From positions 26,006-90,005 of the forward strand of contig JAYKAV010003352.1 of the NCBI GenBank assembly GCA_035582835.1: a stretch of 64,000 nucleotides of DNA, read 5' to 3'. The first letter of the stretch is position 1, and each line of letters begins with the position of its first letter. Below are positions 50,001 through 62,992 of the stretch, piece after piece. The notes under the pieces are model-generated. The model was not told the DNA's origin and did no database searches. It saw only the letters and a program-made list of their open reading frames with translations. The position numbers and the translations under genes were made by a program. Origin of the DNA: Phoebastria nigripes. Its lineage: Eukaryota > Chordata > Aves > Procellariiformes > Diomedeidae.

Positions 50001-53000
50001 CGCTCGTCACCTTCTCTAGCTCATGATGTTTATCTGCCTTTCCTTTCCCAGGACAGGTATCTTTGATCTCGGCTGGCCTCACTGTTAAAACAGTCTCTTT
50101 TGCACTGAAAGCATGAGCTTCTGATCCTCTCTAATCCCAAAACATCCTGTATGATTGTGCGAGTCTCTCAAGTTTCTTCATCTTACTAGCAATACCTGGC
50201 TTGTTATTTAAAAAAAGAAAAGACAAAAAAGAAGAAGAAAAAAAAAGTGTGCAAGCCTTTACACTGCACCAATCCTGCTCTTTATGGAAAAAAAATCTTA
50301 AACTAAGACAGCTGAAATGTTCCCCCCGACAGCTAACTGCGGTAAGCAGCAGTAGTCACACCGTGCTGAACTCCAACACCACCTTCTGTGGGTCTTCTTG
50401 CTTTGTCTATGCTGATATTCACAGGCAGCCTTAACGAGGACAAATGAAGATTGGCCAACACTTCTGCAAATTACTTATGTGCTGCTAAGGATAACATTAA
50501 AAGTTTAAAAAATAAAAAACAAGGAAAAAGATTTCTTTTCATGTCAGGTTTCAATTTGCTGCTACTTTTTTTTTTTACTATCTGCTGTTTTCCACTATAA
50601 GCATTATCTATTCAAGCCAGAACAGATTAAAGCTAATTGTTAGGCCCCTCTGTTTTTCCTTCTTACTGTTTTATCTCCTAAGCAACTTTATTTGGTATAA
50701 GACAAATAATCTGAATTCCTGAAGTCAGAAACAAGGAGTGGGAGTCCGGGAAACTGGCTGCTGATCTAATGCAGTTTTTGCAAGTGTGGTTATGGTTAGA
50801 AACTCTAAATATGGCACCGTGTTACTGTACGCACGGTAACTGCGCCCTGTGTGTCAATGTCTGAGTCACAGTAGTGTAGTTTACTGACAAAAACATGTTT
50901 TACTACTCTCGGCTGTGAGGAGTCAATAGAGTTGGGAATGAATGAGTTGAGCTCGCTGCATCGAGTTTTACCAACCGAATGACCCGGCTCAGTGCGTACC
51001 CAGGGTTTGCTGTTGGTGAGAGGGATGTAAGCGGCGGAAGGGGAATGATTTGGCAAGCAGACGTTGAGCCAAGCGTCGTTTAAGTGAAAGGGAATGGTTT
51101 GTTCATGTCGGATGAAGATGCCAGCGAGTGGGGGTTCCTGCCTGGCACCCCACTGGGAGGGGGCTGCGCTGGGGGGAGCGCAGTCAGGAGAGCTGCGTGA
51201 TGCCCATGGGAATGAACCGATTCCACTTCCGTGGAAGTATTTGAAAACTTTTGTTTTCAGCACAATGCAGAACAGAAGTGTGTTTTGAAGCCTTGATGCT
51301 GTGAAACGGAATTGCTGTCCTGTGGCTCCCTCTCTCCCCGCCGCAGGACAGGCTCCTTCCACCAGCAAATGAACTGGCAAAAGCTTAATTTTTTCAACTT
51401 TTGAACTGAACTGACTTGATCTGAATGTTACTGGCAGAAACTAAATTAATATAATGCTTTTCTTTTAACAGAGCCCCCTTTTTTTAATCTTTTAAATAAT
51501 AAGTATCCACCAAGGAGACCAGCTGGCGTTCCCATACTGTATGCATTCATCCTAACATTTACTATGTACTGACTCACACAGCATGCATCTGCAAGAGTTA
51601 TTAATGGAAAGTATTAAATAAATTTGGTTTAATATTTGGTAAATAGGAGGTGTCTTTGTGCTTGAATTTGTGTTTCCAATTTCTATGTTTATGTTATTTA
51701 TATTAATATATTTCATGGGCTGCTTAATAATAGTAGCAATTAAGATAATAACAATAAATACTAATAATGCTGAGCTCTTCTGCTTTTCATCAAAGGAGGT
51801 CAAGACTCAAGGGTATACCTCTGGGGCTGGTATAATGTAGATCTGATCTCCTCCTGGTATTTCTTTTTGTGGAAAGTTAGGAGTATCATGCAACGATCAG
51901 ATCGCCTGTATTTTGGCCTCTGGAATGTCTCTTAGGCATTATAAATGCCAGTAAGAAACATAAAATTGGAAAGAAAACAAACACCAGGACATTGAAAAAC
52001 GTAACCGCAAATACTGACCTATTTGGTTTTTTTCTGATTTAGCAGAACGCTATTAATATTATAATTAAAGCTATTTTGTAGCCTGGGGGCTTGAACACCT
52101 GGCTCTTATTAGAGCTGGATCTATAGCGTGTGGTGGGAAAAAAAAAGAGGACAAGAGAGGAGATGGCCCAAAGGAGAACACAAGAGGGCACAGTGGCACC
52201 TGTGGTGCACTTTCTGTTCGCTGGCTTTTTGAAATTTGAGGGCAGGGTGAATGTAGGCCTCTGTTTGCATGACACAAATAATTACGGTAACACGGTTGAT
52301 CAGTTGGAACGGTAAAAATGTAATTTTGTCAGCTTGGAGTGGATTGTTTACTAGAATTATTTTTTGGTTACTTATGAGGGTCAAAGGTAAGGTGAGATGA
52401 CTGTATCATATAAGGTTAATATGGCAATAAGCCCCACTATAAGTTTGACAGAATTAACCTGGGCAGTCAGTAGGAAAGCTACCTATTGTATTAAATAAGG
52501 TACAAAAAGCATGTTCCAGGCAGGTGTTTTCTGTAGCTTTCCTCATCTATTCCACTATTCTTCTACCATATTGTGCTAACGGAAACTAGTTCTGTGATTT
52601 CAGAAGCAAAGGGTGCTAATGCTCCTTTTCATTTTCTGTTCAAGGAGGCCGTATGTTTCTGCAAAGCCTTTTTCATGTGACTGATCAGAAATGGCCCAAG
52701 CAAAACCAAGAAGCGTTAGCTGAACCTTAAGCAACCTCGCCCTGGTGGACGCTGCTGAATTGAGAGGTCAGTGGTGAAAATTTTCTTCTGAAAGAGTTAG
52801 TGCTGTAAATAGATATTTGGAAGGAAGCGACACAGAAATAAGCAGGATCCTATCCCAGATGTTAATTTGAAGTTCGGAGATCGCAGTCTTCCTTGGACGT
52901 CTCATGCAGGGTGCTTGCTCGGGGAGCAAATGGCCTCCTTGCACCATGGTCACTTGCCCGTGTTGGCTTTTGTGGAGGGAGAACTGGGGTCAGAACCGTT

Positions 53001-54215
53001 CCACCACAGCAAGTCCAGCAGAGGTTTGCAAACAGTCTTTTTTGGATTTGTTCAGTCACTGTTTCTGACTTGCAGGAGGTTGCAGACTGGGCCTTTTCTA
53101 TGGGAATTGCGGTTGAAACCTCTGAAAGCTGTAATCCATGACATGACATTATTTCACAATTAAAAATGAACAACCACCTTCTTTTTTTGCAAAGAAGTCC
53201 TTGTCCTCAGGTCTCCNGTACATACTATTTGTAAGACACAACTTCTCCTCCCATCCAAACCAGTCCCCAGTGGTTTCTTACTCTCCCAGAAGTTAATCAA
53301 TCTGTTATTGTATATGGAGCTGCGAAAGGAAGATGCGATACTACACCGCATGCAAAAAAGTAAAGAAACAAGATCATTAACATCTTAATATCCTGTCCTG
53401 ACATCTCACAAATTATTTTAGACTTCATAGCCAATGTAAACAGGTTTGTTTTCAACTCCCCTAATTGCCTGCTAATTGAGAGCAGATGTAGGCCTTAACT
53501 TTCGGCAGATAAAGAACAGCCTCTTCTCTAGGGTTTCGCATCTATCATGAGGTCTCTGATGTATGCCCGTGAGCTTCCCTGGTTAGCGATGCCGAGGCAG
53601 AGGGGGATTGGAACTGCTCCTCTTGAATCGCGCCCGAAACCTTGGTGAGACAGAAGGGAAGACAGAGCTATGGGACTCATCAGTAACATCATCATCATTA
53701 TTGTTTCATTTCGTACTTCAGTGCACTTTTCAGGTTTCCTTCTGGGGGGGAGTTCTCCGAATTATAGATGGGTTTCTCGTTATGATAGAAATCACTGGGT
53801 TTATGAAAAATGCATTGCTGTCATATTCCATTATCTACTTCCTCCCATGCTGCAATCCTGTAGCTTGCAAGTCATTAGATTCTTTTTCAGAGTTCCTTTG
53901 AAATAATCCTTTCAAAAAACACTATTCATTGGGTATGACCCCAGAGAGATACTGTCTGGTACTAAAGCTCTCTTTTAGTTCTGCGAGGGAGACCTGTAAC
54001 AACAAGATAAGTGCATGTATATTCCAAGTAATGTCTGGAGTTTGCTGCGTCCCATTAAATGCAATAGGAGCTCACAGTTCAAATGGTAGAATTTTGCTTT
54101 GTAAATGTAGGAGAAAACTTAGTTCAGATATATAGGTAAATTTGCATTTGGTAGTGATTTAATGTTCCATGGTCTGTTTTAGTTCCAACTTAAATATTAC
54201 ATTAAAACCAGCAAT

Positions 54216-54230
54216 AAAAAAAAAAAAAAA
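54216..54230. repeat. A15 homopolymer
   Basis: An uninterrupted A run followed by GAAAAAG. Confidence 0.9.
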
Positions 54231-57071
54231 GAAAAAGCGTGCTAACTGCTGGGTTCAGAAAGAGTGGATATGATTTTGTTCTTGCTGTCAGTGTAGCAGT
54301 GAGCTGCCTTTTATTTTCTCCTCTTAATTTAGCAAGTCAGCAGCAGTAGTTAAATGATAGCCCTCCGGTCTTTCTTCAGGACTGTTTTTGCAAATGAAAG
54401 CAGGAACCTCAAATCCTTGTGTTTTTCATATCACTTACAAGGTGTTTTGTGAATTTTAACACTTTTGCATCTATCTGTGAAAAGGCGGAGGGCACGAGTG
54501 ATTCTCGGTGAGAAGTGCCCTTTGTGCAGGGANGCTGCATGGCTTTGTACCACTGGGTTCAGGAGGTCATAAAGGGGGGGGAACCCACCCAAAAATAAGA
54601 AACAGTGTGGTGGTTTATGAAAGATAAATGGGTAGAAAAAAGGAGGGAAGAGTTCACCTCCAACCAATGTCATTCAGAATACTTAAAGCACCTGGCGTCT
54701 GGATTATGAAACATTATTCAGCCCCAGAACCACAAAACCTTCAGGTTTTCACTGTGATTTCTTCACAAAGCCCTTTTTCTCTCCCAGGGCTGGCTCCAGG
54801 CCTCCCTGTGAACACAGAGTCACCCCTGCCGACATTATCCCTCTCTGGAAAGTTGCCACAAACCTTGCAGAATAAAGTCCTGATCTAACAGCGATGCGAG
54901 CGGTTTAATAGGAGGGCAGGGGGGCTTGAAGTCAGTAGCACAAGGCATAACAGACTAAAGCAGCGGTCCATTAAATCAGCGCACTGGGGCCTAGGCATTT
55001 ACAGTCACACAGTCAGATGTTTCCAGTAATTATTTCCCCATAGCATTTTTATTAGGTGCTCCATAAATAATATTCACTGCNGTGCTCTTCTCATGGTCTT
55101 TTATAAAAAGAGAGGGAGGACAGAAGAGAAGGGGAATTCACTTTGCCTTCAGCTAGATTTTGAGGTAATTCTGTCTTTCGGTCCTATTGAAGCAGATATG
55201 AGCTTGGAAAATATGGGCAAATTAATTCCTCGCTGACCAAACGTTGTTCCGTAAAACCATCACTACACCAACTTAAGGCAAGTTTCTATTTCAGATTTAG
55301 ATTTGTCTTCTTGTCATGGATCCCCTACAGTCCTAGGATGGACAGGCAAGCAAGTGCTGGGATTGGAGTGGGATTTTTTTTCTACATACCCTTTTTTTGT
55401 TGTTAACTTTTTTGGTAGTATTTACATAGGTCAAATCCAGGGTCGTCACATCAACAAACAGCACTGCCTTCTCCTNTCTGGAAAGACCTTCCCAAAGCTC
55501 AACACTGTCGCTGTGTGTTTAATCTGGTCTGTACATGCAGCACCTATTGACAAACGCTGGCTTTTTGACAGAGGCGGCTGTGCAAAGGCTTTTTCCAGAA
55601 AATATCACTGCGTTGCCTGAGTTATAGTATTAATGTTAAGCAGTACAGCTTATTTTCTGGTACTAGGACTTGTGTTTTGCAAAGGGCTTTTGCTCAAGTA
55701 TTTTATTTTCAACATCAATTTTCTAGCAAAAGTAAGATTCCCCAAATAAACTCAAGGATCTTATTTTTTTTACTTATTGGACTGCAATATTGCGACCAAC
55801 CCCAAGCAGAACTCAGAGGAGCAACAGTAAAAGGAGGTGGAGTAAATAGTCATGGTTCAGGTTTGCTACTATAAGGGTCACATACTCTTCTGCCTGTGTG
55901 TGCAAAACCTCTAAGCAGCAGCAGGTGTGTATTTATATAGATCTACCCACAAGTGCAATGCTTCCGTCTAAGCTGAAAATCTGTGCATCAAGTGTAGATG
56001 TGCACAGGGAGCCCAGAAATTGTTAATAGTTGGGCAGAAAATAGAGCTTTAAATAAAGAGGGTGTTTTTGCTTATAGTAACTGCCAGTGTCTGCTCAGGT
56101 TTGGTGGCCTTGCTCCTTGGTTGTCTCCATCTGTGTACATGAGGGTACAGGGCCACGTGGCTGTATTTCAACAGGAACAGAGTATTTTCATGCAGCTAAT
56201 TGTCAGTGGACTAGGGCTATCTTAGCAGCCCTGATTGCTGGCTGAAATGTGTAGCATGGTCATTTGACCCACGATCCAAGACTAGGGTCAGACCTCACGC
56301 AGCCTCACCACACCTTGTCTAGAAGAGCCATGTGAGACAGCTTCCTATGGCTCTGCGGGGAGCAGGTTGCTGAAGCCTGTTGCAGATGAAAGATGCTCTG
56401 CTGTTGGCCATCGCTTTAGCAATGCCAGGGGACGTCATGTCAGTAGGAAAAGACGAATCATCTGTTTCTCAGAAAATACCGTCTCCAGATAATTTCTCAG
56501 TTCCTTTTGTTCTCTGTTTCGTTTCTGGACTGCTCAAGCTGGGGAAGTTGGAGCCTGAAATTAAATATGAACCCATTCAATATAAATGTATGTATCTATT
56601 TTGTGGTATAGGAAGACTCAGTTCAGTGAACCCAGGCCATTGGCGTTTTATAATTTCCTCTTGCTCCAGCAGGTAAGGGATTAACCCATTGTTATTTCTG
56701 TCTAAAGGAACAGAAAAAAAGATATACTCTGCAAAGACCCCGATTTTTTNAAAAAAATAATAATCCATTGGGTTTTTAAAGAAATATTTTATTGGAACCA
56801 TAAGGTTTCTTTTTTTTGAGGGAGAGAAAATTTGAAATCCGGAGTTTATTTTTCCTTCAGTGTCTCTCCTAAGAACCAACAGGAATTGAGATATTTTTTT
56901 TTCTCTCTTGTGTTTGTGCCTACTTATTAAACACACATGTGGCCTGGATTCCTTGCGTAGGTGCAAAGAGGTTTGAAAAAAAGAAAAAGAAAAAAAGGTG
57001 TAACCCAGTCCATTGACCTGTCTCTTTGCCCTTAGGACTCTTTCGAACAGCTGTGAGAAAAAGAAAAAAGC

Positions 57072-57095
57072 GGGGGGGGTGGGGGGTGGGGGGGG
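57072..57095 (+). other. Strong G-quadruplex-prone tract
   Basis: The plus strand reads G8-T-G6-T-G8. This fits the G3+N1-7 quadruplex rule with very short loops. Purine-rich AAAAAG/GAGAGA sequence flanks it, giving a purine strand of about 70 bases. On the template side it would be C-rich in the minus-strand transcript. Whether it forms in cells cannot be told from sequence. Confidence 0.75.
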
Positions 57096-58690
57096 AGAGA
57101 AAAAAGGAGGCAGTTTAACAAGCCAAATCCAGATGTTCATTTCATACACACACCCTGAACAGCTTTTGCATGGTTTATTTCGTTTTCTGAAACCATTTTT
57201 CACCAGCCTGTTTTCTCAGCTGGGAAACTTCTGGTGTAGTGTTTTCAAAAAAATATTGCATTTGGCATTACAAGAAAACAGAGCCTTTAAGACATTAAAA
57301 GGACAATATCCTTGTTTGACTTGGCCCAGGGAAGCAGGGCTATAGGAATTTTAGATTTTTGTACCACCCAAAGAATAGGTAAAAGAAATTTTCCACTCTT
57401 AAACCCAGTTTACATGGGAATTTGAGAGCTGATTTAGCTTGATTTCTTTTTTTTCCTTTTAAAGACTACTCTGAGGACTTTGTGTTAGTGTAGTGGGACT
57501 TTATTAGCATGAAGGAATAAGCAAAGTGATAGCAATCAGTTCACATCCAGATTCTGATGAACAATAGTTCAAACCTCGAACTGATGCTGAATGAACCTTA
57601 TTTTTGTTTTGCGAGGACCAGATCCTGATATGCTTGTTCACACCAACATCTACTTACCATAGACAGACAAATTTGAAATTATTTAATGCTGGTGCAATTT
57701 CTCTTTATTTAAAGTAGAGGTAAGCTACATAATATGAACCAGAATTCATATCAGCTGTGTGAATAGCACCGATAGCAGCGAGGATGGTGATTAGCTGACA
57801 GGACAGTGTCTACACTGAGTTTAGAGGTACCCCAATGGCTGGCAAGGAATGAATGAAATTAGGGAAAATCAAGTGTAAACAAGACCTATACTGCTATCAC
57901 TTAGCTAATCAGAGGATATATTGCCCTCCAGAAAACTCAGTGTAAAACCCCAACTCCACTGAAGCCAGCGGGTGATTTGCTGTTTGCTGTCCTTCGAAAC
58001 TTAGGTAAAAAACCTGACATTGCTTACCTGTGAGATCCTACAAGTGCCATTCACTATTACTTACTGTATTAGAGAGGGACTTGATCCAAATTCCTCCATT
58101 TAAAGAAAGGTCTATAACTTTGCAAAAAGTTTGAGCAATGCTTTGGTGCTCCTTTTGTTTACCTGTTCTACAGTAGAAAAAATTGCAGATATTCTTACCA
58201 GAAATGTCACCATCCCATACAGATTTCAGACCCTATCAGCTACAAAATAAAAGCAGATAATAAGAATTGTTAGTGAGAAAAGGTGGAAATCAGACATATT
58301 CAAATATAGAATTTGAAGACATATATTGTAGCTAAATTAAATAGACAACAAAAATAAAACAGTATTAAAAGATCCTAATTGGAAAAACTGCATCACTAAT
58401 TAAACAAGTAAATAGAAATGTTAAAGGTATTAAAATGTCGCACACCATGTTTTCCTTTCACTTTGCTACTGCTAAAATAAGGACAAATCATGAGGTGTCT
58501 CGCTTTTGGCATTACAGAGCATTCAAGGATATGGTGTGTGTGCGCGCCTGTTTGTGTATACGTATAGATGTGTGCAACCTTAAGCCTTGGCAGTACCTGG
58601 TAGTGGGAGTATTAGCATTTCGGTGTCAGAACACCACCAAGTGGGCTATAAATACTTGGTCCTTGAACTAATATTCTCTTCAGACAGAAT

Positions 58691-58707
58691 AAAAAAAAAA
58701 AAAAAAA
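58691..58707. repeat. A17 homopolymer
   Basis: An uninterrupted A run. It lacks target-site duplications that I could see. Confidence 0.9.
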
Positions 58708-60379
58708 GTAAGAAAAATGTAATTAAGACTTAAAATGCATTAGGCAGATTATTTGGCCAGTACAGAACTAGAGCGGAAAGCTGCCAAGCAGTACTAGTAG
58801 GTTCTGTTGAACAAACTGGTAGTCTTTTTAAAGCCACTGACTTGGTACACAGACTGAATAATCCTGGAGAAAGCATATATTGTCTGTCCATTTCAGGAGA
58901 CTGCGAATTTGTGATGTAAAACAGTACCCTGGTGTGGTTTTTTCTCTCCTCTTTATCTGGTAGTATGCATTACATATATGTGTGTGTATGTCTCTGTATT
59001 TATTTGCATGCATACTTACACATACGTTGTTACACACGTCTATACAAAAGCATATATTAATTACTTGATTAAAAAGGACAGTCTGTTTGTGTGGGTATCA
59101 AACCTAGAACCCAGGCAGCTTCACATCTGACTTTCGGTATTAAGACCTCCTAATATCTAAGCTCAGAGATGGGTAGATCCAGGAACTTCTGCATGGATAT
59201 TGTCAAGACTCCGTATTTGGAAATATTCTGTCGGTCAATGTGTGTACAATGAACTTAGATATTTGCCTTGGGAAATGTAATTTTAGAGTCTCTCTAAAAG
59301 GCAAGCAAACTGGTGATATCAGGATATCAATGTATACAAATGCCAATATATACGTCTCTGCTGGAATGACAGTCTTTAAGGCACCATGGACCTGGTGTCA
59401 GGGTTTCATTCGGTGCTTGCACAGCACATGGCAGCCTTGGCCTCTGGATGGGGCAGTTATGTGCTGCTGTGATACAACGTCAGTAAAGATGATTCAGGAG
59501 CTCAGAAGAAAATGAGGAGGCAATGGCGTTGTATGGGGGAATCTGCAGTAATGCTGCCTTGTACTGTCAGCCTGGACCCTTCCAGTCATGTAAAGGGAAA
59601 AGAGTAAGTTTGGTGAAGTGTGAGGGCTCTTATCTCGTTCTGTCTTTCAGCAAAGCAATGACCCATGCCACATGGCCTCCCAAAAATGCCTTCTTTGTTT
59701 AGCCAAGAATTACACCCTGTAAACATTCCCTATCACTGCATTGAAATGGTTGCATTTATTATAACAGCCTGCCATAAACTTTGGTTCAATAGTCTGTTCT
59801 GAGAGGGGTTAATACGTGCTCTGGGAACACCGTTATCAGTGCTGAGGAATCCCAGCAGTAGTCTCTGTGATCTCATTTGGTGCCACGCAACACAGGAGAA
59901 GCTCAGTGTTGCCCACTGCACTCCATGCTCTGTCTCCCTTGGGTTTCCCTACAACTTCAACCCAGGTTTGCCTAATACTTTGCAAGGTATGGGGAAATAT
60001 TTCCCATCAAAACGATTGAGGTCAAGGGGAAATCATGATATTCCTCTTTGTCGCACCCTGGTAAATTCATTTTGATACTGCTAATTGTCACTGTGGGCAA
60101 GTTGTGCATCATCCTTAATTGTCCTCTCTACAGACTCTCTACCATTGTGACTCTGTCAGTGAGAACAGATACATCATGTTTTATAAGGGAATTTCTTTTG
60201 TCAATATTGTTACACCGTTTTCTGAAGACATGTGAACTAAGCTAACAAAGCTGCTTTTTGTCCACAGAACACATCCGTGGCCCTGGCTTAGTGACAGCGA
60301 GGAAGGGAGTGAGATTTATTCACTTCCTGAGATGAGAGCATGGGACAGTGCAGAACTGGTCCCAGTCACCCATAAACGG

Positions 60380-60475
60380 TGCCGTGTGTTTGTGTAGCTC
60401 CTAGCACAACACTGCCGCCTTCCTACACAATGGGAGAGCTGTGGCCTGTTTGTCATAATGGTGATGATGGTGATG
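60380..60475 (+). mobile_element. Possible L3/CR1-type LINE 3' end remnant
   Basis: GTGTTTGTGTAGCTCCTAGC, then ACAACACTG and a TAATGGTGATGATGGTGATG tail, resembles the terminal TTTGTACAGCGCCTAGCACA pattern. Only one core motif is clear. Confidence 0.3.
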
Positions 60476-60671
60476 CTCACAGAGAATCAAAAGCCATGCC
60501 ATGAAGGCACAAATGGCAGGTGGTACAGACTGTATTTTCAACAACGCTTTATTCTGTCTTCTGGTTTGTAGGATTAAAAGAAAAAGTTTTCATTTAGAGG
60601 AGGACATTAGGGTTGAGGTAGGAGATGGGGATTTCTGAAAGTGATTGTCTGTATCACTGCAAAAAATATGA

Positions 60672-61190
60672 TTGATATTCTCAGAGTCATGGACTAGTTA
60701 AGATTGGAACTGGCATTTGTAGATCATCTGGACCCTGCTTCAAAGAGGGCCAACTTCAAAGGTANCTAAGGTTTCTCAGGGCCATGTTCTGTCAAGTTTT
60801 AAAAATCTGCAAGTTTGGGGTGTTTTACCATCTTTCTGTGCAACCTGTTCTAGAACTTAACTGGCTTCCTTTCGATTTATTTTTAATGAAGTTGGAATCT
60901 GTCATGCTGTAACTTGTGATCGTTGCCTCTCATCCTTTCACTGTGCGTATCTGAGAAAAGTTGGACCCTATCTTCTTTGTAGCCATCTATCGGTTAGTAG
61001 AAGGCACCGATTAGATCCCCTCCTTTAAGCTTTCTCTTCTCCAGGCTGAACAAATTCACCTCCCTCAGCCTCTCCTCATGTGTTCGGCTATCTTGATAGT
61101 CCACTGCTGGACTCGATCTGATTTGTTGATATCCTTCTTGCACTGTGAGGAGGGAAAACAGTCCAAAAGTGGAACTGGGTTTTAGTTGTG
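60672..61190 (-). mobile_element. CR1 LINE, truncated 3' part
   Basis: Read on the plus strand, the block follows the reverse complement of the CR1 3' region. It shows, in order, a worn TCATGGACTAG..AGATTGGAAC start, GATCATCTGGACC, CAACCTGTTCTAGAAC, GATTAGATCCCCTCCTTTAA, CTTCTCCAGGCTGAACAAAT, CCTCAGCCTCTCCTCAT, a form of CCACTGCTGGACTC, and CCTTCTTGCACTG..GGAACTGG. The element therefore lies on the minus strand and is 5'-truncated, as is usual for CR1. Its divergence looks substantial, so it is old. No reverse transcriptase reading frame is left. This is the main evidence for a sauropsid source. Confidence 0.85.
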
Positions 61191-61299
61191 GTTAATATTT
61201 TGTATTAACTGTCTACTCCGTTGACATCGGATGCTCAAGCCTTGGCCATAACTGTAATATAGTGGTTCTCATTCAAACGTCGGGGACATCAGGGCTTAC

Positions 61300-61373
61300 C
61301 TGCTCAGCCTAATCTTGGAAGAGCCTGTTTCCTGAACACACTGTACCCAGGTCATCCTCTCCCATTCATTTGG
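61300..61373 (-). CDS. Tentative short exon after the transmembrane exon
   Basis: On the minus strand a tract ending GCTATCACAGAGAG precedes an open stretch, which ends at a good donor (AGCAG|GTAAGC). Starting after the third of three tandem AGs gives 74 bases, phase 0 in and phase 2 out. This fits the transmembrane exon upstream and the exon at 37154-37025 downstream. The residues begin PNEWERMTWVQCVQ and are polar, as expected just inside a membrane. Against it, the spliceosome usually takes the first AG, and that would put this exon out of phase with the transmembrane exon. It also sits only about 110 bases from an old CR1 copy. It could be a chance open stretch, with the true linking exon elsewhere in the 37-63 kb interval. 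Confidence 0.3.
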
Positions 61374-61379
61374 CTCTCT

Positions 61380-62990
61380 GTGATAGCAATACAGTTAATT
61401 GCGTTTTTTTCCCATTGCTGAACTGACTGGATCATCCTGGAGGTGCTGAATTTGTTTTCTTCTTTGACAAAGTGCATACGCTCCTATGGATTTTTACAAA
61501 GGAACCGGAAACATCTAGGAAAAAGCAGGAGGAGTGGAAAGCCCTCAATTTCTTTTGCTATGAATGATTTAGTGCCAAGTTAACTGAAACATTTGAAAAA
61601 GAGATTTTTGGTGCCTAGCTTCATTAAACCCTCTATACCCAAATGTATTCTCTATCAGTGTCAGCATCCAACACTTCATCTTGTCCCAATCACAGCAAAG
61701 GCCTTGTGGAAATAAAATGCAGGGAAAGGAAGAGGAAAGCAGACTATTGTTGCCATTATGCATGTCTGTGCACATGTGCTCTATAAACTTACAGTGAGGT
61801 GAAAAAAAAGAAACTATGTGAAAAGAAGGAATGAAGCCCCAAGCCACATCAACCTTCCAAACGTGCACTCCTTTCGGGGGTACGAGCCACGCTCCGTCGC
61901 ATTAAAGAGCATTGTGCCACACTCCAACCTCCTTCTCTGGAGCACGTGTTTTAATCAGAGTATTATGTTCTCGTCCACTAAGCTTTTATCAGCACAATGA
62001 GTGGGACCCCCTTCACTTGGCAGTGGTTTCTGTCAGCGATCTGTCTTCTGCAGCTATTTCCGTGGGAAGGCCCTCCATCTGGTGCTTGGCAGGGAAGGGA
62101 ACTTTCCTCTCAAATGTTCTCTCTCTCTCTCTCTCTCTCCCCCCCCCNCCCTGTTTAAGGTATACCCTTTGGAAATCTTCAGCTTCCAGGATTTATTTTT
62201 GCACAGGGCACATACTTTGTTTTACGTGGTCTGGCTTTCTTTTCTTTTAACAAAACGCCACCCCCGTGCCCTGCTTATCCTGGCAGAGGGAGAAGAATGC
62301 TGTTTGCTTTAACATTACCTTCAGTCTCAGTATGCAACAGGTCAAAAGATGTGACAAGTACACATGCTAATCCCTTTCCCTTTCAGTTAATAGAATAACA
62401 CAGATGGGAAAGTTTACATTGGGATCTGACACTCGCTCCAAGCTGAAGTTAAGAAGGAGACAGGGTTGGACATTGCCTTTCAGATCAGGGTGGTTACTGC
62501 ACAAACTCACCTTCCTACTCAGCATCGAGTTGCTCCTGTCATCCTAAACCCCATTTGCTCTGCTAAGAATGTTCCCCTTCCCCTTCTCCTCTCCTTTTGA
62601 GAGTAGTAGGTAGAGTTGGATAAGACTTCGAAAGCTTTTGTAGAATGAAATATTCCCCAAGAATCAGTGATGTTCAAGTGAAAAAATGTCCACATTTTCC
62701 ACCGAAACACCACCATTTGTTTTGAAATGGTGACTTTTTAAACATTTGGCATTTCTGAGCGTTGAAATATCACATAAGAAAATAATTCCAACTAAAACCA
62801 GATACTTTCTTAGAAATATTCATTTGATTTCAATAAAACCCCATATTACCAGTTTTGTCTTGTATAATCAGACTGTTTATGTTTCACTCGATTCTGTTTT
62901 CTGTTTCTTTGTAGCCTCCAGAATATGTCCTCTGACATTCTACATGACATAGCCCATTTGTAAGTTTGCATGCCTGAAGATTTGCCACTT
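61380..62990 (-). other. Intron beside the transmembrane exon
   Basis: No further exon with an open frame was found. A good minus-strand donor-like site (GGAAG|GTGAGT near 62508) is preceded by stops in all frames, so it is not coding. The interval holds a (CT)n tract running into a C run (62119-62151). Confidence 0.4.
62119..62151. repeat. (CT)10 running into a C run
   Basis: A pure CT run passes into about 13 C bases that include an N at 62148. The N suggests the run length was not resolved. Confidence 0.9.
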
Positions 62991-62992
62991 AC

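Larger units (their letters stand above)
37160..61295 (-). other. Long intronic interval of about 24 kb
   Basis: This region is mainly non-coding. It holds several old MIR or CR1/L3-like fragments, an (AAT)n repeat, homopolymer runs, a G-quadruplex-prone tract (57072-57095) and a minus-strand CR1 tail at its right end. GC-richer, CpG-bearing patches occur at about 42.9-43.0, 43.8-44.1, 46.98-47.04, 48.93-49.07 and 49.6-49.8 kb. The largest open frames (for example 51380-50805 and 57203-56577, minus strand) lack recognisable domains. A further exon linking the transmembrane exon to that at 37154 may be hidden here. Confidence 0.45.

Noticed and set aside
50805..51380. Minus-strand 191-codon open frame
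   Set aside because: It is the second longest open frame of the window, but it has no recognisable domain, signal peptide or convincing splice sites. One or so frame of this length is expected by chance in 64 kb read in six frames.
53160..53351. Minus-strand piece with an excellent acceptor (CATCTTCCTTTCGCAG) near 53320
   Set aside because: The possible 38-base exon is open only in a phase that fits none of the other exons, and its donor is weak.
56577..57203. Minus-strand 208-codon open frame
   Set aside because: It runs through A/G homopolymer tracts (poly-Pro, poly-Phe and Lys runs) and an N, so it is a low-complexity artefact.
1006..58707. Long A and T runs as poly(A) tails of retrocopies
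   Set aside because: No target-site duplications or recognisable parent sequences were seen beside any of them.
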